A stretch of DNA of 41,404 bases from NCBI GenBank assembly GCA_903875225.1, contig CAIQVJ010000111.1, forward strand, positions 1-41,404, written 5' to 3'. This document shows, piece after piece, positions 15,434 through 23,441 of this stretch. The notes beneath the pieces were generated by a model. That model had not been told where the DNA came from. It did no database searches and worked only from the letters and a program-made list of their open reading frames with translations. The position numbers were made by a program, and so were the translations under genes. The stretch's first letter is position 1. Each line of letters opens with the position of its first letter. This stretch comes from an uncultured Pseudomonadota bacterium. Its GTDB lineage: Bacteria; Myxococcota_A; UBA796; SXON01.

Positions 15434-17809
15434 ATGCGTGTACCCCTCTCCCAGTTGTTGCGGTGCTTCGAAAACAGCGCGCCCCTCGCCGCGATCCCGG
15501 TCGCGGAGATCGCGCGGGTGCTCAACGCCCGGGTGAGCGAGGTCGAGCACATCCACCGGCACCCCGAACGCGAGAAGTTCGCCGACGTGCGGATCGTCCA
15601 GGCCGTCGCGCCCGGAGAGCGCGTCGCGTCCAGCGCGGGCGAGGCGCTCTCGCGGTGGGAGATGCTGCACGCAGAGGGACGGGTCCACATCGTCGTGGGC
15701 GACCGGTTCGGCCTGCGGCCCGGAGATCGGGCTGCCGCCGTGCTCGCGGGCGGAACGGTGCCCGATGGCACGCTGATCCAGCCTCGCGCGGTCTCCGGTC
15801 TGCAGAGCGACGGCGTGCTGGTCTCCGAGGCCCAGCTCGGCCTGGGGAAGGACAGTGCACGGCCGCTCCTGTTTGCGCCCGACACGTCCATCCACGACGA
15901 CCCCTGGGAGGCGCTCGGCGGCGCCGAGGTGATCTTCGAATTCGACCTCGAGCCCAACCGGCCCGACCTGTTCTCGCTCTCGGGTGTCGCCCGGGACGTG
16001 GCGGCGATCTGGAACCTGACCCTGCGCGCACCGAGCGGCGTCCCGCTGGCCGAGCTCCCGGCATTGGACCTCCCCATCCGGATCGAGACCCCCCGCGCCC
16101 GGCGCTACGCTGGCTTGCAGATGCGCGGAGTGAAGGTCGGGCCATCGCCCCAGTGGCTCCAGAACGCGATGCGCGGCTTCGGCATGCGGCCGATCAACAA
16201 CGTAGTCGACGCCGCCAACCTCGTGATGCTCGAGCTCGGTCAACCGGTGCACACCTTCGACCACGCGCGGATCGGACCCGGCGCCATCGTGCTCCGGATG
16301 GCCGCGCCAGACGAGACGATCACAACGCTGGATGGCGTGACCCGCACGCTCACCGACGAGTGCCTGCTCGTCTGCCACGCGGCCCCGGACGAGGCCGCGA
16401 GCTGGCCCATCGCGATCGCGGGCGTGATGGGCGACGGGGCCACCGAGGTCCACGCCTTCACAACGGAAATCGTGATCGAGTCCGCTGCGTTCGACATGGC
16501 GGCGGTACGTCGAGCGTCGCGGCGCCTGTCCCTGCGCACCGAGGCGAGCCTGCGGTTCGAGAAGGGGCTGCCGATCTCCGGCGTGATGCCCGCGCTCACC
16601 CGCCTGGCCGGGCTGCTCGCAGAGCTGTGCGGAGCCATGCCGGTCGCGCTGTCCACAGCCGGGGCGCAGCCCCCCGCGATGACCGCCATCCCGTTCGATC
16701 GGGCGGTCGTGCGCCAACGGCTGGGCATGGAGGTGAGCGACACCGACATGGACCGACTGCTCCAGGCCTCGGGCCTCGAGGTCGGCGCGGACTATGTGCT
16801 CGCGCCCGAGTACCGGCCGGATCTGCGCATCCCGCAGGACCTGCTGGAGGAGATCGGCCGGCTCCACGGGTACGAGCACGTGCGATCGGAGGCTCCCACC
16901 CTGCCGCTCAAGGCGCCGGAGCTCGCCCCGACCGTGCGCCTCGCCCGTGCGAGCCGCCAGGTGCTGACCGCCGCAGGGTTCGACGAGGTGTACCTGCCGG
17001 TGTGGATCGGAGACGAGGACGTCGCCCGGTTCCAGCTCGATCCGGAGCGCCTCGTGCGCCTGATCAACCCGCTGGCGTCGAACCTCACCACCTTCCGGAC
17101 GACGGCGCTGCCCGCACTGCTCGAGGCGTGCGTCCAGAACCGCAAGGATCTGCTGGGGTTCGGGCTGTTCGAGGTTGGAAGGGTGTACCGGCGCATCCCC
17201 GGCGATCCGGCTTCGGGTGCCATCGACGAGCGGCAGCACCTCGCGGGCATCTCCATCGGGCGCGACCTGCTGGAGGTGCGGGACGCGCTGCTCCAGCTTG
17301 GGCGCACCGTCGGTGCGGGAACGGTGATCTCACGGCCCTCCCGGCCGGATTTCGCGTTGGCGGACGTGCTCCATCCGGGTCGGAGCCTCGCGCTGGGCGC
17401 ACCGGACGGCACCGTGTGGGCGACACTGGGAGAGCTGCACCCGCGGCTCGTCCGGGCCGTGGGCCTGCGGGAGACGCCGCTGGTGTTCTGGGCCGACCTG
17501 GAGAGCCTGCTGGGTGTCCGCCCGACGGCTGTCCGGTTCGTCCCGCCGCCCCGTCATCCGTCCGTGGTGCTGGACCTGAACGTGACGATCGGGGAGCGCG
17601 CGGAAGCGGGCAGCGTGCTGCGCGCGCTGCCGGATCTCCCGGGCCTCCTGCATGCGGAGGTCGCCGACGTGTACAGGCTCGAGTCCGGCGCGCGATTGAC
17701 GCTCCGGTTCACCTGGAACGGCGGCGAGCGGTCGCTCACCGCAGACGAGGCACAGGCTTCGCTGCAGAAGGTACGTGAAGCGCTGGCAGCGAGCGGGTAT
17801 TCGGTGTGA
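15434..17809 (+). CDS. pheT: Phenylalanine--tRNA ligase beta subunit
   Basis: The 791-residue beta subunit of PheRS, which with PheS charges tRNA-Phe and through its B3/B4 domain hydrolyses Tyr-tRNA-Phe. Domains in order: tRNA-binding fold (about 40-145; LAGGTVPDG, GLQSDGVLVSEAQLGLG), B3/B4 editing region (about 210-380; IRPINNVVDAANLVMLELGQ-type stretch, then LSLRTEASLRFEKGL), B5 (about 410-475), synthetase-like core (about 485-690; NPLASNLTTFRTTALPALLE) and FDX-ACB anticodon-binding domain (about 700-791; FVPPPRHPSVVLDLNVTI). The length is normal. The ATG at 15434 is the natural start; the open frame extends upstream but there it overlaps the divergent lipoprotein gene. pheS is not adjacent, which is unusual because most bacteria have pheST. 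Confidence 0.97.
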   Translation: MRVPLSQLLRCFENSAPLAAIPVAEIARVLNARVSEVEHIHRHPEREKFADVRIVQAVAPGERVASSAGEALSRWEMLHAEGRVHIVVGDRFGLRPGDRAAAVLAGGTVPDGTLIQPRAVSGLQSDGVLVSEAQLGLGKDSARPLLFAPDTSIHDDPWEALGGAEVIFEFDLEPNRPDLFSLSGVARDVAAIWNLTLRAPSGVPLAELPALDLPIRIETPRARRYAGLQMRGVKVGPSPQWLQNAMRGFGMRPINNVVDAANLVMLELGQPVHTFDHARIGPGAIVLRMAAPDETITTLDGVTRTLTDECLLVCHAAPDEAASWPIAIAGVMGDGATEVHAFTTEIVIESAAFDMAAVRRASRRLSLRTEASLRFEKGLPISGVMPALTRLAGLLAELCGAMPVALSTAGAQPPAMTAIPFDRAVVRQRLGMEVSDTDMDRLLQASGLEVGADYVLAPEYRPDLRIPQDLLEEIGRLHGYEHVRSEAPTLPLKAPELAPTVRLARASRQVLTAAGFDEVYLPVWIGDEDVARFQLDPERLVRLINPLASNLTTFRTTALPALLEACVQNRKDLLGFGLFEVGRVYRRIPGDPASGAIDERQHLAGISIGRDLLEVRDALLQLGRTVGAGTVISRPSRPDFALADVLHPGRSLALGAPDGTVWATLGELHPRLVRAVGLRETPLVFWADLESLLGVRPTAVRFVPPPRHPSVVLDLNVTIGERAEAGSVLRALPDLPGLLHAEVADVYRLESGARLTLRFTWNGGERSLTADEAQASLQKVREALAASGYSV

Positions 17810-17888
17810 CGGTCGCCTTCGCGACCTGAGCGGGGCCTTTACGCGGTCTGCCCGGGCCTTAGGTTCGATCATCCTGGGAGCGAACACC

Positions 17889-18926
17889 ATGATTGATTCA
17901 GCCTTGGCCGCGCACTATCTTGATGCGATCGGCAGCCGGAGCAGCGGAGTGAAGGCGCTGCTGGAGCAGGCCCGCGCGAGCGGGCCGACGCTCGCGCCGT
18001 TCGTGGAGGCGATGACCTTCGCCCCGGGTGAGCGGCTCATCCAGCAGGGCTCCCGCCCGGGTGCGTTGTTCCTGATCGTCGCCGGCAACGCCGAGGCGGT
18101 CGACCCCTCCCACGAGATCACCGGGAGTCGGCTCTCGGCGCCCGACGTGGTCGGCGAGGTCTCGCTGGTGACGAAGCTGCCCGCGATCGCCGACGTCGTC
18201 GCCGTATCCCAGGTGCAGGCGCTCCCCCTGAGCTACTCGGCCCTGGCGGGGCTCCTGGCCAGCTCCCCCCTCACCGCGCTCGCCCTGGTGAGGTGGTTCG
18301 CCGAGGATGTCGTCGACAAGATCCTGCGGACGGACGGCTCGAACGGGCCTCCGCTGGGGAAGGCCCACACGATGGCCCCCGACTGCCCCGTGATCCCCTC
18401 CGTGGGGCCTTCGAGCGTGGTCGAGCGGCTCGCCGAGATGCAGGCATTCCAATGGACCCACGAGGAGGTCCAGAGCGGGGTCTCGACCCTGTTCTGCACG
18501 CGGATGCTGGCCCCCGGCGAGCGCCTGGCGGCCGGCGAGGAGTCCGATTCCCTCTACCTGCTCGTGGCGGGAACGGCGCTCGTCGATGGACCGGACGGGC
18601 CGATCAGCGCGTTCGTCGGCGGCCACCCCCAGTGCGAGCATGTGCTGATCGGCGAGCTCTCCTTCCTGACGAACCGACCCCGGGCCGCGAGCATCACGGC
18701 CCTGACCGAGTGCGAATTGCTCGAGCTCTCCTCGACGCGGCTGGTCGACATGGCGAAGATCTCTCCCGCCTTCACGTGGCGCCTCCTCCTGGGTGTGCTG
18801 CGCGCGGAGTGCCGCGACCTGGTCGACAACGCCACGCTGCGGGCCCGCTCGGAGTCCGTCATCGACGGAAACTGGAAGCGATGGTTCGTGGACGACGCCG
18901 ACTATGCCTCGCGCTTCGGCGCCTGA
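17889..18926 (+). CDS. Protein with two cyclic-nucleotide-binding-like domains
   Basis: The 345-residue soluble protein carries two copies of the cNMP-binding jelly roll. The first spans about 40-150 (FAPGERLIQQGSRPGALFLIVAGNAE, then VVGEVSLVTKLPAIADVVA). The second spans about 200-320 (LAPGERLAAGEESDSLYLLVAG, then LIGELSFLTNRPRAASITA). The phosphate-binding cassette GExSxxTxxxRxA is better kept in the second domain (GELSFLTNRPRAA). No DNA-binding helix-turn-helix or kinase domain follows, so it could be a regulator by protein contact. The ATG at 17889 is preceded by GGGAG at a good distance. It lies 79 nt after pheT; a small hairpin (17811-17826) lies in the gap. Confidence 0.85.
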   Translation: MIDSALAAHYLDAIGSRSSGVKALLEQARASGPTLAPFVEAMTFAPGERLIQQGSRPGALFLIVAGNAEAVDPSHEITGSRLSAPDVVGEVSLVTKLPAIADVVAVSQVQALPLSYSALAGLLASSPLTALALVRWFAEDVVDKILRTDGSNGPPLGKAHTMAPDCPVIPSVGPSSVVERLAEMQAFQWTHEEVQSGVSTLFCTRMLAPGERLAAGEESDSLYLLVAGTALVDGPDGPISAFVGGHPQCEHVLIGELSFLTNRPRAASITALTECELLELSSTRLVDMAKISPAFTWRLLLGVLRAECRDLVDNATLRARSESVIDGNWKRWFVDDADYASRFGA

Positions 18927-19013
18927 AACCCGGATGGTCACACATCGGGACCATGCGTTCAAAATCGCGTTAGCAGCAGCCGTCCCCGCGCTTCGGGGCG
19001 AAGGAAACCCACC

Positions 19014-19907
19014 GTGTCTGATTACGAGAATCCCGAACCTCCCCCGAGCCGCGTTGGTGGCTGCCTCGTCCAGGTCGTGACCCATGCCGTGGCCCTGGCG
19101 CTCGGCGCCGTTGTCGGCATCGTGGGGGCGAACCTGCTGGAGTACTACCAGAACCCGGAGCTGCTCGACAGGCCGGAGGGTGAGCTCTCCCGCGCAGAGC
19201 TGATCTCGCGGCTCGATGCCTCCGAGAAGGCCTACGCCGAGCTGCTCGCCGAGAAGGCGAAGCGCGAGGAGGCCGCGAAGACCGAGGTCGAGGCCGCGAA
19301 CCAGAAGGTGGGCGACCTGCAGGGCCAGGTGGACAAGAAGCAGGACGACATCAAGGTGCTCGAGGCCAAGGTCAAGAAGAGCAACGGGAAGAGCGCCGCG
19401 CTCAAGAAGGAGCTCGAGGAGAAGGTCAACGAGCTCGCCGCCTTGCAGGCACAGCTCGACACCGCGCTCCAGGAGAAGGCGGCGCTCGAGGCCGACCTCC
19501 AGGTCTCCAGGCAGGAGACCGTGACGGCGCGCGGCGAGACCGACGTGGCGAAGGGCCAGACCATCGACGCAAAGTGGGACGGCTTCCGGAGCGACGCGAA
19601 GGTGCAGATCTGCGAGAAGGGCAACCGCAACAAGCTGTCCAAGTGCCGCGAGGAGGTCGAAGCAGCGCTCACTTCCGCCCGGGGCGCCAAGTTCAAGCAC
19701 TGTCTCGCCAGTGGCCAGGCAAGCCCCCGGCTCAAGCCCTTCGACAAGCGGACCGACGACCCCACGCTCCCGCGCTGGAGCGAGTGGGTGGACCAGGACT
19801 CGAACTTCACCCAGGACGCCTGGTACATCGTGTTCTGCGACCCGACGCTGCCGGAGTCCGAAGTCGGCGGGGACGGGAGCGGGGACATCGAGGATCTCGG
19901 CCAGTAG
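19014..19907 (+). CDS. Membrane-anchored coiled-coil protein
   Basis: The 297-residue protein has a short N terminus, one transmembrane helix (about 17-40), a long Lys/Glu/Ala-rich coiled coil (about 57-185) and a C-terminal globular part (190-297) with Cys residues in VQICEKGN, SKCREE, KHCLAS and VFCDP. The likely topology places the coil and the Cys-bearing domain in the periplasm. The start is GTG at 19014 with AAGGA upstream. I do not recognise the C-terminal domain. It follows the cyclic-nucleotide-domain gene after 87 nt and converges on the DUF1501 gene. Confidence 0.75.
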   Translation: MSDYENPEPPPSRVGGCLVQVVTHAVALALGAVVGIVGANLLEYYQNPELLDRPEGELSRAELISRLDASEKAYAELLAEKAKREEAAKTEVEAANQKVGDLQGQVDKKQDDIKVLEAKVKKSNGKSAALKKELEEKVNELAALQAQLDTALQEKAALEADLQVSRQETVTARGETDVAKGQTIDAKWDGFRSDAKVQICEKGNRNKLSKCREEVEAALTSARGAKFKHCLASGQASPRLKPFDKRTDDPTLPRWSEWVDQDSNFTQDAWYIVFCDPTLPESEVGGDGSGDIEDLGQ

Positions 19908-19939
19908 CGACCGGTCGGGTCGACCTCGGGGGGCCTCGC

Positions 19940-21118
19940 TCAGGCGATCACGCCCCGGATCGGCTCCGCGCCAGTGACGAACCCGGCCGGGTCCACATCG
20001 GCCAGGGCGAGCAGGGTCGCGCCGATCGCCTGGGCAGAGAGCACGGGCGCGCTCGCTGCGACGTCACCCGAAGCGGGGTCCACCCGCTCCCCGTGGTAGG
20101 CCGCATCGAAGCCGCCCACGACGCGGTCCCCGGTGAGCCCGGCCCCCACCATCATGATGCTGGTGTAGGGCCAGTGGTCCTTCCCGTCGAGGCCGTTCCG
20201 CCCCGGCGCCCGGCCCATCTCGGAGAGCACGACGACCGTGGTCTCATCCAGGAGCGTCGGCTCCAGCTCGCCCGGCGCGCTCGCCAGCATGTGCACGAGT
20301 TGGCCGAGGCCACCGTACAGGTCCTCCCAGAGGGGCGACTGTCCGGCGTCGTTCCGGGCATGCGTGTCCCACGAGAACGCACTGCCGGCCGAGAGGGTGA
20401 GGCACCGGCTGATGCCGTTCCGGAGCACGTCGACGGCGACGGCTGCCTGCTCGGCGAGCCCCGCCCCGCCAGCGAGGTCGGTCAGGTACTGCAGGTCCCG
20501 CACACCCCGGGCGTCCTGCGTGGCGAACCCGTCCACGAGCGCCTGCCCGCTCGCGAGCGCTCCCCGCCGGCCAGCCGTCCCCGGGCGCGCGACGGCCACG
20601 CCCTGCTCTCCGGGGAAGCTCGGCCCGCCCAGGACGAGGTGGGGGAGCGCGAACGCTCCACGGTCGTGGTTCGCCAGGATGGCCGGCCAGTCTGGAGCGA
20701 GGCCGCTCGTCGCGCCCGTCATCGCGCGCATCGTGCAGATCTCGTGGGCGATGGACCCGACCATCACGCCGTTGAAGATCACCGTGCGGTCGTGCCAGGC
20801 GTCCATGAACGCGTCGACCGAGGGGCGGTTCGGGTGGCGGACGTACCTGAGCCCCCCTGCGGTCCCGAGGTCGGCCGCGGCCTCCATGTCCACGCGGGGG
20901 TTCGCGAACTCGGTCGCGAAGACGCGCGTGGGATCCCAGCCACCCTGGGCGAAGACGAAGATGAACTTGCGTTTCGAGGGTGTTGCCGCTCGAGCGATCC
21001 GCGGGAGCAGGGCGGGGCCGAGCGTGAGGCCGAGCCCCACGCCGAAGGCAGCCCTCCCGAGAAAGCGACGACGCGTCTGCGTGATCTGGAGCGGGTTCGC
21101 GGTCTTTTCACTGGTCAT
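19940..21118 (-). CDS. DUF1501 family Tat-exported protein
   Basis: The 392-residue protein begins with a twin-arginine signal, TRRRFLGRAAFGVG, followed by a hydrophobic stretch and ARA at about 42-44, so it should be folded before export by Tat. The mature part matches DUF1501 (sulfatase/alkaline-phosphatase-like fold): FVFAQGGWD, SAFSWDTHARND, TTVVVLSEMGR and DHWPYTSIMMVG. These Asp/His motifs resemble metal ligands of the alkaline phosphatase superfamily. DUF1501 genes often sit beside DUF1800; no such partner is here. I chose the ATG at 21118 because it directly precedes the Tat motif; the longer in-frame start at 21304 would bury it. Function is unknown in the family. Confidence 0.88.
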   Translation of the reverse strand: MTSEKTANPLQITQTRRRFLGRAAFGVGLGLTLGPALLPRIARAATPSKRKFIFVFAQGGWDPTRVFATEFANPRVDMEAAADLGTAGGLRYVRHPNRPSVDAFMDAWHDRTVIFNGVMVGSIAHEICTMRAMTGATSGLAPDWPAILANHDRGAFALPHLVLGGPSFPGEQGVAVARPGTAGRRGALASGQALVDGFATQDARGVRDLQYLTDLAGGAGLAEQAAVAVDVLRNGISRCLTLSAGSAFSWDTHARNDAGQSPLWEDLYGGLGQLVHMLASAPGELEPTLLDETTVVVLSEMGRAPGRNGLDGKDHWPYTSIMMVGAGLTGDRVVGGFDAAYHGERVDPASGDVAASAPVLSAQAIGATLLALADVDPAGFVTGAEPIRGVIA

Positions 21119-21370
21119 GCGTGCGTGTGCCTCGTGGAGGGGGTTCTTGATCGGTCGGGCGGCAGCCTCGGCCGCTCCGCAGGGCCGGGCCAGGGACAGG
21201 GGGCTGTCATGCGCGACCGGGAGGGGGGTGGACCAGTATTCCACCGATCCGCGCTCGTTGCCCGACCAAACGCGTGGACATGGCGACCCGATCGTTGGCG
21301 CCACGGGGAGCGCGCACGGCCGTCAGACGGCCCGGCGCGATGCCCGATCCCCGGGGAGCGAGGCCGCCAG

Positions 21371-21407
21371 AAAAGCAGAAGACCCCGGCGGATGCGATCC
21401 GCCGGGG
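21371..21407 (-). terminator. Intrinsic terminator of rpsD
   Basis: An 11-bp perfect GC-rich stem (21383-21393 with 21397-21407, 3-nt loop) starts 22 nt after the rpsD stop. Read on the minus strand it is followed by TCTTCTGCTTTT (21371-21382 complement), a T-rich tract. This is a textbook rho-independent terminator. The remaining 21119-21370 stretch, upstream of the DUF1501 gene, shows no gene and no promoter that I can defend. Confidence 0.88.
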
Positions 21408-21429
21408 CCTTCGCGAGCGACGTGTCGCT

Positions 21430-22047
21430 TCAGATCTGCTGCGAGTAGAACTCGACGATCTTCTGGGGATCACACTCGAACGGAAGGTCCTCGCGCTCGG
21501 GCTGGACGACCATCTTGCCGGCGGCCTTGGCCGGATCGAACTCGAGGAAGCCGGGGCGTACGCGAGAGTTCGCGTGCTCGAGCTTGGCGAGGACGAAGGG
21601 CTTCTGGCGGCTCTTCGGGTGGATGGCGACCACGGCGCCCGGCTTCACGTGGAAGCTGGGGCGGTCCGTGCGGACGTCGTTCACCGTGATGTGCTGGTGG
21701 ACGACGAGCTGGCGGGCGCCGGGGATCGTCTCGGCGAGGCCGAGCCGCCACACGATGTTGTCGAGGCGGGACTCGAGCAGCGTGATGAGGATGCGGCCCG
21801 TGGGGCCCTTGCGCCGGCTCGCCTCGGTGACGTAGCGGCGGAACTGCTTCTCGAGAACGCCGAAGTGAAGGCGAAGCTTCTGCTTCTCGGTCTGGCGCTC
21901 CTTGAAGTCGGAGGATTTTGACTTGCGGCGAGCGCCGTGCTGTCCCGGAGGGTTGGCGCGCTTGAGCGAGCCAGCATTGGTGAGTCCGGGAAGCACCACG
22001 CCCACCTGACGGCATTTTTTCAGCCGAGGTCCACGATAACGTGCCAT
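21430..22047 (-). CDS. rpsD: 30S ribosomal protein S4
   Basis: S4 binds 16S rRNA early in assembly of the small subunit. The 205-residue length and order are normal: N-terminal MARYRGPRLKKCRQVG, then NPPGQHG (33-39), then the S4 RNA-binding domain (SRLDNIVWRLGLAETIPGAR, QHITVNDV). The N terminus has one Cys only, so it is not the zinc-binding form. A strong AAAGGAG lies upstream of the ATG at 22047. It stands alone with its own terminator, not in the alpha operon (rpsM-rpsK-rpsD-rpoA). Either the alpha operon is split in this organism or this is a second S4 copy. Confidence 0.97.
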   Translation of the reverse strand: MARYRGPRLKKCRQVGVVLPGLTNAGSLKRANPPGQHGARRKSKSSDFKERQTEKQKLRLHFGVLEKQFRRYVTEASRRKGPTGRILITLLESRLDNIVWRLGLAETIPGARQLVVHQHITVNDVRTDRPSFHVKPGAVVAIHPKSRQKPFVLAKLEHANSRVRPGFLEFDPAKAAGKMVVQPEREDLPFECDPQKIVEFYSQQI

Positions 22048-22268
22048 TTGATTGGCTCCTTTGGGTGCAAACTGCCTTTTCGGGCAGAGAATCCGCGTCG
22101 GGGGTACCTTGGATGCTCAGGATCGAGCTTCGCGGGCCGGCGCAGGCCACCTGGAACAGGCGGCCCCGGCGGCTAACCGGGAGCGACCGAGGTGGCAAGA
22201 AACGCGCGCCTCCGGGGTGCCGAAGCGGTAGAGCTGTTCCGGGATCATCGCCGGGATAGCGCTGACGA

Positions 22269-22745
22269 ATGTCCGATCTGAAGAAGGCGTTGCTCGGCGC
22301 CCTGAAGGAAAAGGGGCTGCCCGAGCCCACGATGCCAACCGCCCCGAGCGCGCCGCCGCCCCCTGCGCTGCCGGACCCGCTGCAGAGCGCCTGGGTGGCC
22401 GAGCTTCGGGCGCAGCGCGTGGAGGTCCCGAAGGAGGCGTCGATCGGCCAGCTGACCTCACGATCGGACGTGCGCTGCAAGGAGCTCAAGGCCGCGGGAC
22501 GAGCGCGAGAGGCTGCGAGCCTCGTCCAGCTCAAGGAGCAGTTCCTGCGCGAGCGCGAGAAGCGCGCATGGGAGCTCGTCAAGGAGCGCTTTTCCGCCCT
22601 CGACCTGAACGAGAAGGCCTACCGGGCGCTGAAGCAGGAGCCCGGCGTAGACCCCGTGAAGGTGCTCGCGAAGCTCACGAGCCGGCGATCGGAGGAGCTA
22701 CGCGGGATCAGCGCGGCGCGCGTTCGCGAGGCGCTCCTGAGCTAG
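22269..22745 (+). CDS. Small charged hypothetical protein
   Basis: The 158-residue product has a Pro/Ala-rich linker (18-37) between a short Lys-rich N-terminal helix (MSDLKKALLGALKEKGLPEP) and a helical, Arg/Lys/Glu-rich C-terminal part (40-158). No known motif is seen. High charge suggests binding to nucleic acid or to another protein. It is transcribed divergently from rpsD, and its last 48 nt overlap the end of the TrmK-like gene on the opposite strand. Codon use and the amino acid mix look like real coding sequence, but without homology I cannot exclude a wrong call. Confidence 0.6.
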   Translation: MSDLKKALLGALKEKGLPEPTMPTAPSAPPPPALPDPLQSAWVAELRAQRVEVPKEASIGQLTSRSDVRCKELKAAGRAREAASLVQLKEQFLREREKRAWELVKERFSALDLNEKAYRALKQEPGVDPVKVLAKLTSRRSEELRGISAARVREALLS

Positions 22746-23441
22746 GCGGGCGATGGCCAGGTCACCGACCCGGCCCGGAAGCGGGGAGAGGCGCTCGATC
22801 TCGATCACAAGGCGCCGGGCGAGCGCATCGCGGTCCACCTGCGCTTCCACACCCCATGCCACCTCGACCGGGTCCACCCCCACCGGGGCAGCCACCGCCG
22901 CCACCGCCCCGGCGCCAGCGCCGCGCGGCAGCAGCACCAGGACGCCGTAGTAGCGGCCGCCGTCCCACACCCCCCGCTCGCGTGCCACGCGCCAACCGTG
23001 CAGGGCGGCCCACGTCCTCAGCGAGACGGCGGAGTCGTTGGGCTGCGCGACGACCGCCCCGATCCGGCCGGACGCCGGGGCCATGACGCCGATCAGCGTC
23101 GCCGAACCGACGCCGCAGATGCTCACGACGTGGACGAACCCTGCGACAGGGTCGAGCCCCTCCCCCTGCCGCACGTCCAGGGCGAGCCCCAGCTTTCGTG
23201 CGTTCGACCGCGCGCGGTCGCAAGGGGGGGCATTGACGTCCACTGCGACCACCGCAGCGCGGGTGCCACGATGGAGCACGGTGAGGGGCAGGCCGCCGTG
23301 ATCGCAGCCCACGTCCACGTACAGCGGGCGCGTGTCCCCGCCCGATCTCCCGTCTGCCGCAGCGACCGGGTCGAGACCGCGATCACGCGACTCCAGGAGA
23401 CGCTCGACCTCCTCCGCGACGATCGCGAGCCGGGGCGTCAG
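22698..23441 (-). CDS. TrmK-like tRNA (adenine-N1)-methyltransferase
   Basis: The 247-residue frame resembles TrmK, which methylates A22 of tRNA. It starts LTPRLAIVAEEV, as TrmK does, then the SAM-binding motif VDVGCDHGGLPLTVL (42-56), AVVAVDVN (63-70), the mid-region ICGVGSATLI (108-117), where TrmK usually has AGMGG, and QPNDS...RTWAALHGWRV (133-152), matching the TrmK QPN motif. The start is unclear: no ATG, GTG or TTG is well placed; a CTG at 23441 overlaps the TGA of the upstream gene (CTGA), and an ATT lies four codons before it. A longer frame to 24281 exists but only by chance overlap with the B3/B4 gene. Substrate in this lineage is inference. Confidence 0.7.
   Translation of the reverse strand: MTPRLAIVAEEVERLLESRDRGLDPVAAADGRSGGDTRPLYVDVGCDHGGLPLTVLHRGTRAAVVAVDVNAPPCDRARSNARKLGLALDVRQGEGLDPVAGFVHVVSICGVGSATLIGVMAPASGRIGAVVAQPNDSAVSLRTWAALHGWRVARERGVWDGGRYYGVLVLLPRGAGAGAVAAVAAPVGVDPVEVAWGVEAQVDRDALARRLVIEIERLSPLPGRVGDLAIARLAQERLANARRADPA

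Noticed and set aside
17811..17826. Terminator after pheT
   Set aside because: GGTCGC/GCGACC with a CTTC loop forms a 6-bp stem, but no T-tract follows, so I do not call a terminator.
18984..18998. Terminator or regulatory hairpin before the coiled-coil gene
   Set aside because: CCCCG/CGGGG with a 5-nt loop is short and has no T-tract; such stems are expected by chance at this GC content.
21119..21370. Promoter for the DUF1501 gene
   Set aside because: AATACT on the minus strand resembles a -10 element, but no -35 lies at 16-18 nt; the nearest TTGGTC is 23 nt away.
22200..22268. tRNA-like sequence before the small hypothetical gene
   Set aside because: A GAAGCGGTAGAGC stretch recalls a D arm, but no acceptor stem, anticodon arm or T arm can be formed around it.
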